Positions 34,195 through 42,631 of a stretch of DNA of 64,000 nt are shown in pieces. The stretch is from Bryobacteraceae bacterium (GTDB lineage Bacteria; Acidobacteriota; Terriglobia; Bryobacterales; Bryobacteraceae). The stretch lies in the NCBI GenBank assembly GCA_025928545.1, contig JAICJH010000013.1, positions 52,769 to 116,768 of the forward strand. The letters are read 5' to 3'. Below the pieces are notes generated by a model, which searched no databases, was not told the DNA's origin, and was given only the letters and a program-made list of their open reading frames with translations. The translations under genes and the position numbers were made by a program. The first letter of the stretch is position 1, and each line of letters opens with the position of its first letter.

Positions 34195-35112
34195 CTATTT
34201 CAGAAATTTCTCGACAGCATCCGCCATGACGAGCAGCGAAGGCCCGAGCGCCACCACGAACAGCGCGGGAAATATAAAAAATACCAGCGGGAACACCAGC
34301 TTCACCGCTGTTTTAGCGGCTTTTTCCTCCACCTCCTGGCGGCGCTTGACGCGCAGTCCATCGGAATAGATACGCAATGTCTTCGCGATGCTGGTGCCAA
34401 ACTGATCCGCCTGGATGAGGGCGGCAACAAGCATTCGCACTGCGTCGATATCGACTCTCTCCGCCAGATTTCGCCACGCATCGGATCGCTCGCGCCCGGC
34501 GCGCTGCTCCAGGATGACGAGACCCATTTCATCGCTGACTTCAGGCCGGGCCGAGCGCAACTCGGTAACCGTCCGGTGCAGGGCCTGATCGATGCTCAGT
34601 CCCGCTTCCAGGCAAACCACCATAAGATCGAGAAAATCCGGAAGGCTCAGGCGGATTTCAGTTTGTCGCGCGGAAATCCGGCGCGCGAGCCAAAAGTCCG
34701 GAGCGAGATATCCCAGAGCCAGAGCCATGATGTAGGCAATAAAGGGGCTGAAATATTCAGTGACGCCAAGTGCCGGCACCAGCAGCGCGAAAACTATGGG
34801 AATAAGCACCCTGGAACCATACAGAATTCGCAGGTGAGCGTCGTCGCGAAAGCCTGCACGAATCAGCCGCTTCTGGGCAACCGAGACTTCCTGCGGGCTC
34901 CTAGGCAATACCCGGTCAAAAGGTTGAATGGCTGCGCGGAGCGACTCCCCGGCGTGCCGGGGTCGCAGCCAGTCGATCCAGCTTCCTGTCTTTCCGTCCG
35001 GTGTAATGGCGGCGGAAAGGCGGGTTGCCAGTCCGGCCCGCAACGCGAGAAAAACCCCCGCGCTGCCGACCAAAAGGAATATCGAGAGAAATGCAATGAA
35101 GGCCAGTTCCAT
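34195..35112 (-). CDS. tadC: Tad pilus inner-membrane platform protein TadC (type II secretion F family)
   Basis: The 305-residue protein has an N-terminal helix, then the GspF/TadC domain with LPDFLDLMVVCLEAGLSIDQALHRT, LAERVDIDAVRMLVAALIQADQFGTSI and a C-terminal pair of helices. TadC and TadB form the inner-membrane platform that the CpaF ATPase acts on. It begins five bases after the TadB stop. Length and domain order are normal for TadC. Confidence 0.92.
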   Translation of the reverse strand: MELAFIAFLSIFLLVGSAGVFLALRAGLATRLSAAITPDGKTGSWIDWLRPRHAGESLRAAIQPFDRVLPRSPQEVSVAQKRLIRAGFRDDAHLRILYGSRVLIPIVFALLVPALGVTEYFSPFIAYIMALALGYLAPDFWLARRISARQTEIRLSLPDFLDLMVVCLEAGLSIDQALHRTVTELRSARPEVSDEMGLVILEQRAGRERSDAWRNLAERVDIDAVRMLVAALIQADQFGTSIAKTLRIYSDGLRVKRRQEVEEKAAKTAVKLVFPLVFFIFPALFVVALGPSLLVMADAVEKFLK

Positions 35113-35117
35113 AATGT

Positions 35118-36083
35118 TCAGACCCGAATAGCAACAATTTTCCGCACGATGAGAGCGCCGAGAATGATCTGTATCGCACCGAAGTAGAGCATCTTTACGC
35201 CCAAAGGACGCGTCCAGAGCAGACCGATGACGTCAGGCTTGATCAGGTAAAGCAGCAAACCCAGACCCACGGGCAGCAACGAAAGAATCCAGCCAGTGAG
35301 ACGCCCCTGAGCTGTTTTCACGCGTATTTCTTTTTTCAGCCGGAACCGTTCCCGAATTAGATACGCGCATTTTTCCAGAATCTCGGCGAGGTTACCCCCT
35401 GTCTCGCGCTGAATCAGAATCGCAGTCATGACGATGCGAACATCCTGAATGGGCACTCGGGCCGCCAGATTCTCAAGTGCGAGACGCAGGTCGAGCCCGT
35501 AGTTCTGTTCGTCGAAGCAGATGCGGAATTCGGGACCGATGGGATCGCGCCCTTCCTGACCGACCAGTCCGAGTACAGAGACCAGGCTGTGGCCGCCACG
35601 GAGACCATTCACCATAAGATCCAGCGCAGCGGGCAGTCCTTCCTCGAATTTCAGAAAGCGCGCGGCGCGGCGCCGAAGGATATACAGGAAAGGGAGGGAG
35701 GCGGGGATCAGGCCCGCGACGATCGCAATCAACACCGCTCCCGTTCGCAGATAGATGACATACGCGGTCAGCATCCACAGCGTCAGTGCACCCATAAGAA
35801 ACGCCCCCGGCGTGCCTTTGACATTCGCCTGATAGAGAAGTCGCCGAAGTTGCGGTGCAATAGTAAGGCCCAGAAGAATCCTGTTCAGAAGCGGGATAGA
35901 ACTCAATAGCTCCCGTTTTTCAAGATCGATTGCCTCATCCTGGTTTGGCCGTTCCACGATCAACAGCGCGTCGAGCCGCGCCATCGTCCGTTTGAGCTGC
36001 TCGGAGGCGCCAACTCCGCTCGCCGCTATTGTGAGGGCCACCGCTGCGAAGACGCCGAAAAAAACGATTATGGCGATCAGCAT
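35118..36083 (-). CDS. tadB: Tad pilus inner-membrane platform protein TadB (type II secretion F family)
   Basis: The 321-residue protein has several helices around one GspF domain: LPAALDLMVNGLRGGHSLVSVLGLVG, followed by PIQDVRIVMTAILIQRETGGNLAEIL. The latter includes the conserved QRETGGNLAE motif of TadB. It forms the inner-membrane platform with TadC. It follows the CpaF gene by 15 bases and precedes TadC by five, within a continuous minus-strand operon. Confidence 0.93.
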   Translation of the reverse strand: MLIAIIVFFGVFAAVALTIAASGVGASEQLKRTMARLDALLIVERPNQDEAIDLEKRELLSSIPLLNRILLGLTIAPQLRRLLYQANVKGTPGAFLMGALTLWMLTAYVIYLRTGAVLIAIVAGLIPASLPFLYILRRRAARFLKFEEGLPAALDLMVNGLRGGHSLVSVLGLVGQEGRDPIGPEFRICFDEQNYGLDLRLALENLAARVPIQDVRIVMTAILIQRETGGNLAEILEKCAYLIRERFRLKKEIRVKTAQGRLTGWILSLLPVGLGLLLYLIKPDVIGLLWTRPLGVKMLYFGAIQIILGALIVRKIVAIRV

Positions 36084-36098
36084 ATTTTCTCCCGATGC

Positions 36099-37379
36099 TC
36101 AGTTCACCGCCATCGACATTTCGAACATAGAACCGGGCATCTGAATGCCCGCAACCCGGAGCTTCTCGAGGAATTTCGGCCGGATTCCACTGGGACGAAA
36201 CGTGCCGATCACATTACCGTCAGGACCAATACCTTTTCGCTCGAAGCTGAATATTTCCTGCATGCTGATGACGTTTTCGTCCATCCCGGTAATTTCCGAA
36301 ATGCTCATCACCTTGCGGCTTCCATCGCTTAACCTTGAGCACTGCACGACGATGGTAATGGCCGATGTAATCTGATGACGGACCGTTCGCTCCGGCATAT
36401 TCATGCTGCTCATGGCGACCATCGACTCAAGCCGGGAGAGCGCATCCCGCGTGCTGTTCGCGTGGATGGTCGTCATGGAACCTTCGTGGCCCGTATTCAT
36501 CGCCTGAAGCATGTCGATCGCTTCTTCGCCGCGTACTTCGCCCACGATGATGCGATCCGGCCTCATGCGAAGGCTGTTGATCAGCAGTTGTCTCTGGCGC
36601 ACCGCGCCGTTACCTTCCACGTTGGGCGGCCGTGTTTCAAGCCGAACGACATTCTCCTGAGCCAGCTGCAGTTCGGCTGCGTCTTCGATCGTGACCAGGC
36701 GCTCGTGCTGCGGGATATACTGCGACAGCATATTCAGGAAAGTGGTCTTGCCTGCGCCGGTGCCTCCTGAAACCAGGATGCTGATTCGCGCCCGCACCGC
36801 CGCGGCAAGCAGCTTGAGCATTTCCGGCGAGACGCTCTTCAACTCCACCAGAGCCTCCGCTGAAAGAGGCCCTGTGCCAAAGCGGCGAATCGAAAGCGTT
36901 GGTCCGTCCAGCGCAAGCGGCGGAATGATGGCATTGACGCGTGATCCGTCCGGCAGTCTCGCGTCCACCATCGGCGACATCTCATCCACTCTTCGCCCTA
37001 TCCTCGACACAATGCGATCGATGATCTGCATGATGTGCCGGTCGTCCCGAAACACCACATCCGTCTTTTGAAGCCTGCCGCCTTTCTCGACGTAGACCAT
37101 GTTCCTGTTGTTGACCAGAATGTCCGATATCATCGGGTCGCGCAGCAGCGACTCGAGGGGCCCGAGACCGAACACCTCATCCAGAAGATCGTTCTGGATC
37201 TTTTCTTTTTCCGCGGCGCTGAGCGGCTGTTTTTCGTCGGCCAGGATACTTTGGACGAGCCCGGTGACCGCCTGCTTAGCTTTACCGTTCTGAACGGCTG
37301 CCAGTTTTTCAAGATCCAGGCGTGAGATGAGAGTGCGATGCAGCTCCGCCTTAAGCTGCTCCAGATTCAGTTTTTCCAT
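36099..37379 (-). CDS. cpaF: Tad pilus assembly ATPase CpaF/TadA
   Basis: From the ATG at 37379 ([10 protein letters not shown]) the protein has 426 residues, the normal CpaF length. A longer frame to 37580 would overlap the CpaE gene and its translation is not family-like. Motifs include Walker [13 protein letters not shown], the Asp-box-like [12 protein letters not shown], Walker [17 protein letters not shown] and the His-box [13 protein letters not shown], all of the type II/IV secretion ATPase family. It powers Flp pilus extension and probably retraction at the cytoplasmic face. The start overlaps the CpaE stop, indicating coupling. Confidence 0.95.
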   Translation of the reverse strand: MEKLNLEQLKAELHRTLISRLDLEKLAAVQNGKAKQAVTGLVQSILADEKQPLSAAEKEKIQNDLLDEVFGLGPLESLLRDPMISDILVNNRNMVYVEKGGRLQKTDVVFRDDRHIMQIIDRIVSRIGRRVDEMSPMVDARLPDGSRVNAIIPPLALDGPTLSIRRFGTGPLSAEALVELKSVSPEMLKLLAAAVRARISILVSGGTGAGKTTFLNMLSQYIPQHERLVTIEDAAELQLAQENVVRLETRPPNVEGNGAVRQRQLLINSLRMRPDRIIVGEVRGEEAIDMLQAMNTGHEGSMTTIHANSTRDALSRLESMVAMSSMNMPERTVRHQITSAITIVVQCSRLSDGSRKVMSISEITGMDENVISMQEIFSFERKGIGPDGNVIGTFRPSGIRPKFLEKLRVAGIQMPGSMFEMSMAVN

Positions 37380-38644
37380 TGTTTTAATCCCGCGAGTACA
37401 TCCGGCTCTGAGCGGCCAAAAAGGCCAAATTTTTTCTTCTTTGTGCAGGCCGCCACGCGACCGGAGGCTGCGGCCGCCATGTCGTGGATGGAGCGCGCCA
37501 GCGCACTTTTTTGGGTGGAAAGCGGTACACCCGTATTTTGCGCCCGCTGGGCGGCCACGAAATCGCTGGGCACCCGCCATTTCGCCGGCTGCAGGAGTGC
37601 CTTCGCCACCGCTTCGTCGTCGATGTCCAGATTGCGGGAGTCGTATCGATTCAATACGATGTTGAGTTTTTCCCGGTCAGGTCCGTTAAAGAAGCGCATG
37701 ACGAAGCGGTTTGCACTGCGCAGATCGGCCACACTCACCTGGCTCACCAGATAAACTGTCGTCGCCATTTCAAAGAGCGACTCACAGGTCTTGATGGGAC
37801 AGGACCCTGCATCCACCACAACATAAGCAAACTCTTCCCGTGCCACTCGAAGCAATCGATCCAGCCCGTTGCCGGAAGGCTGAAGCGCGGGAATCTGATC
37901 GGGCGCACCCAGCACCACCAGGCCCGAGTCGTGTTTCGCGGTGAGCCCCATCAGGAAATCGGAATCCAGTCTGTTGAGGTTGTCAAACGCGTCGAGCACC
38001 GTGAACCCCGGCCGGATTCCAAGCGTCAACGCGACATCTCCCAGCATCAGATCGAGGTCGACAAGCAGCACTTTTTCATGAGCAGCGAGGCTGACTGCGA
38101 AGTTGCTGGCGATAGTTGTCACACCGCAGCCACCCTTCGCGCCCGCGAACACCAACAACTTACCGGCTGCTGTTCTTTGCCTTCGCCCTTCATCGCGACG
38201 CACCGCGGCACGGATAAGAGCCTCACTCGCGGCGCCGGGCAGTACCGGCTCGGTCAGGAATTCACGAGCGCCGGCGCGCATGCAATGAACCAGCATGGTC
38301 GGATCCGACTTGCCGGAGTGAACCATAACCGTGATTGAGCTATTGTGCCCACAGAGGTTTTCAATTACCTCGAAGGCCTGCTCCGGATTACAGTCAAGGT
38401 CGATAATCACGGCGTCGTATCCGGCGGCAAGCAGCCCCGGCAAGTCGTCGGGCGAAGGATAGTACGAGAGTTCGCAGGAAATTGTCGCTTGTGAGCCTGC
38501 GAAGGCCCGCGCCACCGCGGTTCGTCGCTTTTCTTCAGGCCCGATCAATAAAAGGGAAAGCGTGCCCATGCTGAACGAGTCGGTTTCACGCGTGGAGGTG
38601 GTCATCGTCACTTCATCTCGGTCAATGCGGTCGGCTGATTTCAT
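37367..38644 (-). CDS. cpaE: CpaE-like pilus assembly protein, receiver-like plus MinD/ParA-like ATPase
   Basis: The 425-residue protein has an N-terminal receiver-like domain (about residues 28-145) with [16 protein letters not shown] at the phosphoacceptor region. A MinD/ParA-type ATPase follows with deviant Walker [19 protein letters not shown], Walker A' [17 protein letters not shown] and Walker B-like FAYVVVDAG. CpaE localises the Tad machinery to a cell pole. It lies 13 bases after the prepilin peptidase gene and overlaps CpaF by 13 bases. Whether the receiver-like domain is phosphorylated is unknown. Confidence 0.9.
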   Translation of the reverse strand: MKSADRIDRDEVTMTTSTRETDSFSMGTLSLLLIGPEEKRRTAVARAFAGSQATISCELSYYPSPDDLPGLLAAGYDAVIIDLDCNPEQAFEVIENLCGHNSSITVMVHSGKSDPTMLVHCMRAGAREFLTEPVLPGAASEALIRAAVRRDEGRRQRTAAGKLLVFAGAKGGCGVTTIASNFAVSLAAHEKVLLVDLDLMLGDVALTLGIRPGFTVLDAFDNLNRLDSDFLMGLTAKHDSGLVVLGAPDQIPALQPSGNGLDRLLRVAREEFAYVVVDAGSCPIKTCESLFEMATTVYLVSQVSVADLRSANRFVMRFFNGPDREKLNIVLNRYDSRNLDIDDEAVAKALLQPAKWRVPSDFVAAQRAQNTGVPLSTQKSALARSIHDMAAAASGRVAACTKKKKFGLFGRSEPDVLAGLKQWKN

Positions 38645-38657
38645 GTTTTTGTACTTC

Positions 38658-39176
38658 TCACCTGCGCGCTAAGAATGAAAGAATGGCGCCTATCGCGATC
38701 GCCGGCACATATGGCATTCTGCGGGCGGATGGATTGGTAACGACCAGCGTTTCGTGGGGGCGGAGTCCGCGCTTTTTCAGGTCGAAAATGAGTTCGCCAG
38801 CGCCTGTCAGGGTCTCATTCAGAAAGCCGCCCCAGAGTGCCCAACCAAGGGCCATGACTCCGCCCACGAGCCCCATAAATGCCAGGGCCATAGCCAACTG
38901 ACCGGGGCCCACCCATGCGCCCAGCCCTACGGCCAACTTGACGTCGCCCATCCCCATTCCACCAAGCACATAAAAGAAACCCATCAGCACCGCTGCCAGC
39001 AAAATCCCCAAACTGCTCTGTGCGAATCCTCCCCATCCTTCGTGAAAAGTTCGGAAAGTTAATCCCGCCCCAATAAAGGGGAACACGAGCCAATTCGGGA
39101 CTCGCCGGCTGTGAAGGTCTGTCACAGTTGCGACCAGCATGACAATCATCGTGCACCACAAAGCTGGAGAGTTCAT
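38658..39176 (-). CDS. prepilin peptidase, TadV/CpaA (A24 family)
   Basis: The 172-residue protein is a short A24-type aspartyl protease with about six helices and two catalytic aspartates: one in TDLHSRRVPN after the first helix and one in GGMGMGDVKL (the GxGD motif). These small forms process Flp prepilins and lack the methylase domain of PilD. It is the first minus-strand gene of the Tad operon. It faces a 1.1 kb gap toward the divergent pilin genes. Confidence 0.93.
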   Translation of the reverse strand: MNSPALWCTMIVMLVATVTDLHSRRVPNWLVFPFIGAGLTFRTFHEGWGGFAQSSLGILLAAVLMGFFYVLGGMGMGDVKLAVGLGAWVGPGQLAMALAFMGLVGGVMALGWALWGGFLNETLTGAGELIFDLKKRGLRPHETLVVTNPSARRMPYVPAIAIGAILSFLARR

Positions 39177-40192
39177 GTTTTTGCTGAGCGCGTCCGACCG
39201 CGTATGATCACGTCGCGCTACTGGTAAGGCAATCCGAACCCCTTTCGGAAAAACATCCGCCAGTACCGCGATATCATCGCGTTACGAAACTGAAGTTCGT
39301 CGGACGACTGTCAACTTCCGTAAACAAAGCCTCTCCGATGTATTACGAGGTTGACATCGCATTTCGCGACACGTCTTATAAACGGTGCCTATGAAAACGA
39401 TATGTCGCTAATGCCCTCTAGAGACCCGTAAGCGATTTACCGCGTATTACGAGTAGCCCGACCCCTGTGCAGAGATACGCGCGGATGCCTCTAAATATTG
39501 GCCTGCGGTGCGTGTTCACACTATTATCCTCGGGCGATTCAGCACTGATGACACAGCCGATCGTCTGGTGGATCCCAGTCGTTGAATTCTCCGAAAATAT
39601 GACCGTGTACAAGGAGGAAGCCGCCTCCTGCGAACTGCTCGCTTGAACTTCCACTTCGCCGTGCGGTGTCCTTCTTATAGCCGCACGCGTCTTCGCACAC
39701 AAGGTCCCATATGCAGCAGATCGTTGAGCCGCGCCGAAGGAGCCTTTCAAAATTTTCGCGGCACGAAGGAGCTTCCTCTCTTCCGCATTTAATTTCTGTC
39801 GGACATCTTCGACTCTCCATCGTCGAAACTCTCGGTGCGTTTGTCCGCGACCTGGGTGTCGGAGTTCTTGTTCGAAAGCCTAAAATACGCAAATTACGGA
39901 CGACATTGGCGGCACTCCGTTCCTGTGCGGCAACGGCTGCGACGCTCAGGCTCTTGCGATATGTTTTTTCCAACTGCCGCAACCGGTGTTGTCAACTTTC
40001 CGTACTTGCACGTCAACCCGGGTAGACAAAATCTTGCTCAGTTGTGAACTTTCCACTTCGCGAATATGGAGCAACTTCCGTGTATTGCACTCCCAACGTG
40101 CACGCGTTCCGGAGTCTAAGTTCACAGGTTTGCTTGATTTTCCGGCTCCGCACAGGTCTCGGTCACAATTCTTCTGCGAAGACAGTGTCGTG
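39177..40192. other. long gene-poor divergent region between tad operon and flp pilins
   Basis: Just over one kilobase lies between the prepilin peptidase start and the pilin promoter. Open frames on both strands have Arg/Ser/Cys-rich translations without motif, and none has a good ribosome site. It should carry the tad operon promoter and upstream control sites. Repeated motifs are visible: CAACTTTCCGTACTTGCAC at 39993-40011, CAACTTCCGTGTATTGCAC at 40072-40090, a shorter CAACTTCCG near 39312, and GAAC(T)TTCCACTTCGC near 39645 and 40046. It could also encode a small RNA, but I saw no terminator. Confidence 0.55.
39993..40090 (+). repeat. direct repeat pair upstream of the pilin promoter
   Basis: CAACTTTCCGTACTTGCAC (39993-40011) and CAACTTCCGTGTATTGCAC (40072-40090) share the pattern CAACTT(T)CCGT then TTGCAC with one gap and two or three changes, about 79 bases apart. 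They lie about 105 to 200 bases upstream of the -24 element at 40194, the usual distance for enhancer sites of sigma-54 activators. Binding of the encoded regulator is inference. Confidence 0.4.
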
Positions 40193-40210
40193 TTTGGCTT
40201 TCCACCTGCC
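40193..40210 (+). promoter_or_regulatory. candidate sigma-54 promoter for the flp pilin genes
   Basis: TTGGC at 40194-40198 and CTGCC at 40206-40210 place GG (40196-40197) and GC (40208-40209) exactly ten bases apart, the diagnostic spacing of -24/-12 promoters. The -24 half matches consensus in all five core bases; the -12 half matches TGC only. Transcription would start near 40221, giving a 50-base leader before the pilin ATG. A sigma-54 activator gene lies 8 kb downstream. Confidence 0.5.
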
Positions 40211-40270
40211 TTGCTAAAAGTGCTTATCTCTGGTAAGCGAATTCACACACAAAAGAGGAAAGGTTTTCAA

Positions 40271-40477
40271 ATGCGGGATAATCTTCTGAAACTGGCCGTA
40301 AAAAGTAGAATGCTTCTGAACGCGATCAAGGAAGAACATGGACAGGACCTCGTCGAATACGCGGCCGTTATTTCCCTGGTAGTCCTCGGCATTACCGCCG
40401 GCATGACGACCCTCGCGAACGGCATCAACAACGCGATGGCTTCGGTCAGCACCAAAATCAACACCACTATCGGATGA
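40271..40477 (+). CDS. Flp-type major pilin, copy 1
   Basis: The 68-residue prepilin has a charged leader up to about residue 23, then HGQDLVEYAAVISLVVLGIT and a conserved tail. The motif G-QDLVEYA with Glu five residues after the Gly marks the TadV/CpaA cleavage site after the glycine, followed by the Flp motif and one hydrophobic helix. The mature pilin would be about 44 residues. AGAGGAAAGG lies 8 to 17 bases upstream. It is followed by a near-identical second pilin. Confidence 0.95.
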   Translation: MRDNLLKLAVKSRMLLNAIKEEHGQDLVEYAAVISLVVLGITAGMTTLANGINNAMASVSTKINTTIG

Positions 40478-40548
40478 ACGTCGCCCGTGAATGAGGGCGG
40501 ACCGAAGGATGATCCGCTCTCACACATCTTCATCGAAAGGACCAATCA

Positions 40549-40755
40549 ATGTCGAACTTCCTGCTCAAAGGGCTGCTCCGCCCACAAATGTTTTTGAAAG
40601 CGCTTCTGGATGAGAACGGACAGGACCTTGTTGAGTATGCAGCGGTAATTTCGCTGGTCGTACTCGGCATTACTGTCGGAATGACTACTTTGGCGAATGG
40701 CATTAACAACGCCATGAGCTCGGTTTCCACTGCGATCAACACAACTATCGGTTGA
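40549..40755 (+). CDS. Flp-type major pilin, copy 2
   Basis: The 68-residue prepilin is nearly identical to copy 1 over the mature part: from GQDLVEYAAVISLVVLGIT onward only a few residues differ (for example A to V, A to S, K to A). The leader differs clearly. The cleavage site is again after the glycine of NGQDLVEYA. An AAAGGA site precedes it. It lies 71 bases after copy 1, and the two are probably co-transcribed. Duplicate Flp pilins can serve as major and minor subunits; the diverged leaders may alter processing rate. Confidence 0.95.
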   Translation: MSNFLLKGLLRPQMFLKALLDENGQDLVEYAAVISLVVLGITVGMTTLANGINNAMSSVSTAINTTIG

Positions 40756-40840
40756 AATCCGGCGGCGGGGAGAATGAGTCTCCGTAAGCATGCTTTAGCT
40801 TGTCCTCCTCGCCATCCCCACCCAATACTCGATTCTCCGA

Positions 40841-42553
40841 ATGCCAACGCCGGGTACCACTTCAAGCGGACTTACTCCACTGGTCGTCGAACTGGGCCTG
40901 ACGACAATTGCGATTGTGCTCGCATTCTGCTTTCCCGAACTCGGGGCCCGTCTCTTTTCAGGTCTTGAACGATTCTTCTCACGGCTGGCGGCAAAGCGTG
41001 CCCTTTCCGTTTTCGTTTGCGGCGTGACGCCATGTCTGATCCGCATTCTGCTCTTGCCGCTGCACCCCATCCCCAAACCCTGGATACAGGATGATTTCAG
41101 TTTCCTGCTCGCCGCTGATACCTTCGCCGCCGGACACCTGACAAACCCCACTCCGCCGTTGTGGACGCATTTTGAAAGTTTTCATATTACGCTGGTTCCC
41201 ACGTATATGTCCATGTACTTTCCCGCGCAGGGCATGATAATGGCAGCGGGGAAAATTCTCGCGGGGCATCCCTGGTTTGGAGTCCTCGCGAGTTGTGGGC
41301 TTATGTGCGCCGGCATTTGCTGGGCCCTTCAGGGCTGGTTGCCGTCGGGGTGGGCTCTCCTGGGAGGGTTACTCGCGGGTCTTCGGCTCGCGCTGTTCAG
41401 TTACTGGATCGAAACCTATACGGGCGGCGCCGTTGCCGCGTTCGGTGGCGCTCTCGTCCTCGGCGCCTTGCCGCGAATTCAACGCCATTTCCGCGCCCTC
41501 GATTTTTTCTGGATGGCTCTCGGAATGGCGATCCTCGCAAACAGCCGTCCTTATGAAGGCTTGCTGGTTTCCGCTGCCGCAGCAGGCCTGATTGCCTGGT
41601 CGTTCTGGAGACGTAGTCACCCCGCGCCTGTCATCGTTCTCCGCAGGCTCCTTCCCGCGGCTGCGCTTCTGATCTCCACGCTTGTATTCATGGGGTATTA
41701 CGATTACCGGCTGTATGGAAATGTCTTCACACTGCCTTATACAATCAACCGCGAGACTTATTCCGTGGCGCCTCATTTCCTGTGGCAGTCCCCGCGGCCG
41801 GTGCCCGCCTACAGGCATCTCGCCATGCGGAACTATTACGCCGGGCAGAGTCCGCAGGCGGAGCCGAACTGGTTTTTCCGTGAAAGGTCTTCTATAAAGG
41901 GTTTTGCCAGGGTAGCGCTGCTGAAGCTTACCGGTGCGGAAATTTTCTACGTGAATTTCGCGATGGCGCCTCTGTTGTTTGCGCTGCCGTGGGTCTTGCG
42001 CGACAAACGCATCCGCCCTGCCGTTATCATGGCACTCGTGTTTGCTGCGGGCCTGGCGGTTGAGACGTGGTTTATTCCGCACTACGCAGCTCCCGCGGTC
42101 GCTTTGTTGTATCTGATTCTGCTTCAATGTGCGCGCCATCTGCGTCAGTGGGGCGGCCCGGGACTCATGCTCGTGCGCGCCGTCCCGGTGCTTTGCGTCG
42201 CGCTCGTTATCATTCGCGTGACCGGCCATCTCAGTCTTCCGGATGATGCCCGCTCCACGCAATCGTGGTATGGCTCCGGTCCAATAGGACTTGAACGCGC
42301 GCGCATCGCCTCCCAATTGGAACAGCAACCCGGACGTCAACTGGCCGTCGTCAGATACGTTCCGGATCACCTGTACCCCGAGTGGGTCTATAACGGCCCG
42401 GACATCGAAGGCTCGCGTGTGATCTGGGCGCGCGAGATGGATGCCGCCGACAATCGGGAATTACTAACGCACTTCAAAGACAGAACTGCGTGGCTGGTTG
42501 AGCCCGACGTAAATCCCCCCCGTGTCTCGCGGTATCCTTCTCCTGAGCAATAA
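40841..42553 (+). CDS. polytopic membrane protein, possible GT-C glycosyltransferase (ArnT/PMT-like)
   Basis: The 570-residue protein has about eleven predicted helices. The first periplasmic loop contains PWIQDDFSFLLAADTFAAG, with the acidic pair characteristic of GT-C enzymes that use polyprenyl-phosphate sugars. The loop end THFESFHITL and the re-entrant-like segment near MYFPAQGMI also fit. A small C-terminal soluble domain (about residues 480-570) follows, with VVRYVPDHLYPEWVYNG. Exact substrate is unknown. It lies 85 bases downstream of the pilins on the same strand, suggesting that pili or surface glycans are its target; this is inference. Confidence 0.6.
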   Translation: MPTPGTTSSGLTPLVVELGLTTIAIVLAFCFPELGARLFSGLERFFSRLAAKRALSVFVCGVTPCLIRILLLPLHPIPKPWIQDDFSFLLAADTFAAGHLTNPTPPLWTHFESFHITLVPTYMSMYFPAQGMIMAAGKILAGHPWFGVLASCGLMCAGICWALQGWLPSGWALLGGLLAGLRLALFSYWIETYTGGAVAAFGGALVLGALPRIQRHFRALDFFWMALGMAILANSRPYEGLLVSAAAAGLIAWSFWRRSHPAPVIVLRRLLPAAALLISTLVFMGYYDYRLYGNVFTLPYTINRETYSVAPHFLWQSPRPVPAYRHLAMRNYYAGQSPQAEPNWFFRERSSIKGFARVALLKLTGAEIFYVNFAMAPLLFALPWVLRDKRIRPAVIMALVFAAGLAVETWFIPHYAAPAVALLYLILLQCARHLRQWGGPGLMLVRAVPVLCVALVIIRVTGHLSLPDDARSTQSWYGSGPIGLERARIASQLEQQPGRQLAVVRYVPDHLYPEWVYNGPDIEGSRVIWAREMDAADNRELLTHFKDRTAWLVEPDVNPPRVSRYPSPEQ

Positions 42554-42631
42554 CCGCAAGCCGCGGTTCGGCACACTGCTCAAATACTATGCGCCGATGC
42601 TGAGTCCGGCGCGTGCAAGCGATTTCAGGAG

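Noticed and set aside
34123..35187. Plus-strand open frame of 354 codons opposite TadC
   Set aside because: Antisense shadow of TadC with no motif.
37380..37580. 67-codon extension of CpaF
   Set aside because: It overlaps CpaE and encodes a non-family N-terminus; [10 protein letters not shown] at 37379 matches usual CpaF length.
39215..39245. Second GG-N10-GC match facing the tad operon (minus strand)
   Set aside because: Only the -12 TTGC half is good; the -24 half is GGGG without TGGC, so chance is likely in this base composition.
39548..39646. Plus-strand 32-residue frame with MTQPIVWWIPVVEF
   Set aside because: No ribosome site and no further support; may be chance or a decayed gene.
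39539..39982. Minus-strand open frame of 147 codons in the gene-poor region
   Set aside because: Cys/Arg/Ser-rich translation, no ribosome site, no motif; probably noncoding.
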